DNA of 28,517 nt, taken from NCBI GenBank assembly GCA_003427395.1, contig BFEA01000069.1:1701395-1729911 (forward strand), in the 5' to 3' direction. This document shows, piece after piece, positions 28,320 through 28,517 of the stretch; the stretch's first letter is position 1, and the number at the start of each line of letters is the position of its first letter. Under the pieces are notes generated by a model. That model had not been told where the DNA came from, did no database searches, and worked only from the letters and a program-made list of their open reading frames with translations. A program made the position numbers and the translations under genes. The stretch is from Chara braunii (taxonomy: Eukaryota; Streptophyta; Charophyceae; Charales; Characeae).

Positions 28320-28361
28320 CCGTACGTACGGAGGTCTACCCGGGGACCTCCGTACGTACGG
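28320..28361. other. Perfect 17-bp inverted repeat
   Basis: CCGTACGTACGGAGGTC (28320-28336) and GACCTCCGTACGTACGG (28345-28361) are exact complements around an 8-base loop. The outer 12 bases, CCGTACGTACGG, are themselves palindromic. Confidence 0.95.
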
Positions 28362-28372
28362 CCTGGTGACCC

Positions 28373-28517
28373 TTTATATATATACATATATATCGTCAAA
28401 CAGAACTGCCCAGTAAACCGTAGGCAGAGAGGGAGAAGAGGACAACAAACGAGGGGTTGTGACAAATTGTTTCGTCGGAGTTTCACCGACTCATCAGGAG
28501 GCTGAATATATATATAT
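28373..28517. other. Window end with TATATA runs
   Basis: TATATATATACATATATATC at about 28374 and a TATATATATAT run at the very end. No gene is seen. Confidence 0.6.

Overview
This is eukaryotic nuclear DNA, dominated by repeats. There is no prokaryotic gene packing and no rRNA, tRNA or CRISPR array. A primer-binding site that matches plant-type tRNA-Asp, nested LTR and terminal-inverted-repeat (TIR) elements, and C-to-T decay at CpG sites point to a green-lineage genome with cytosine methylation. A large repeat-rich streptophyte such as a charophyte alga is a reasonable guess, but the sequence does not prove it. No gene in the window looks intact and conventional.

Layout. Positions 1-196 hold the edge of an A-tailed repeat family and a GC-rich hairpin. 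Positions 197-3440 are a GTT/GCT-rich satellite with a higher-order period near 440 bp. A 957-bp TIR element (1284-2240) splits it. Positions 3475-6510 carry the main gene-like object: a broken fusion of a ParB-like domain with a beta-class DNA amino-methyltransferase (DFPY first, FSGSGTG last). This is a prokaryote/phage-style architecture. Its 3' end runs straight into three 130-bp tandem repeats (6466-6855), each repeating the last codons of its tail, and then into more trinucleotide-rich satellite (to about 7300). Positions 7301-10230 hold nothing I recognise. A second satellite (10293-10640, 28-bp units, then CTG/GTT-rich DNA to about 11130) follows another terminus of the same TIR family. 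Positions 11140-13420 are mostly unassigned, with a second copy of the A-tailed family and minus-strand hydrophobic coding fragments.

The second half (13427-27733) is one LTR retrotransposon: two related LTRs of about 980 bp, a tRNA-Asp primer-binding site at 14925-14943, and 11.8 kb of interior with no recognisable gag-pol. Its 5' LTR is interrupted by a 503-bp foldback/MITE element that contains the assembly gap. The 3' LTR preserves the empty target site, which shows an 8-bp duplication typical of hAT-type insertion. The interior holds a decayed ORF, one intact orphan ORF, several tandem duplications and a five-copy array of nested stem-loops. The last 780 bp carry a third A-tailed family copy and a near-perfect GC/AT palindrome.

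The most novel items are the ParB-methyltransferase fusion embedded in satellite that has copied its 3' end, and the structured noncoding repeats inside the large LTR element. All assignments come from reading the sequence by eye; no database search was possible.
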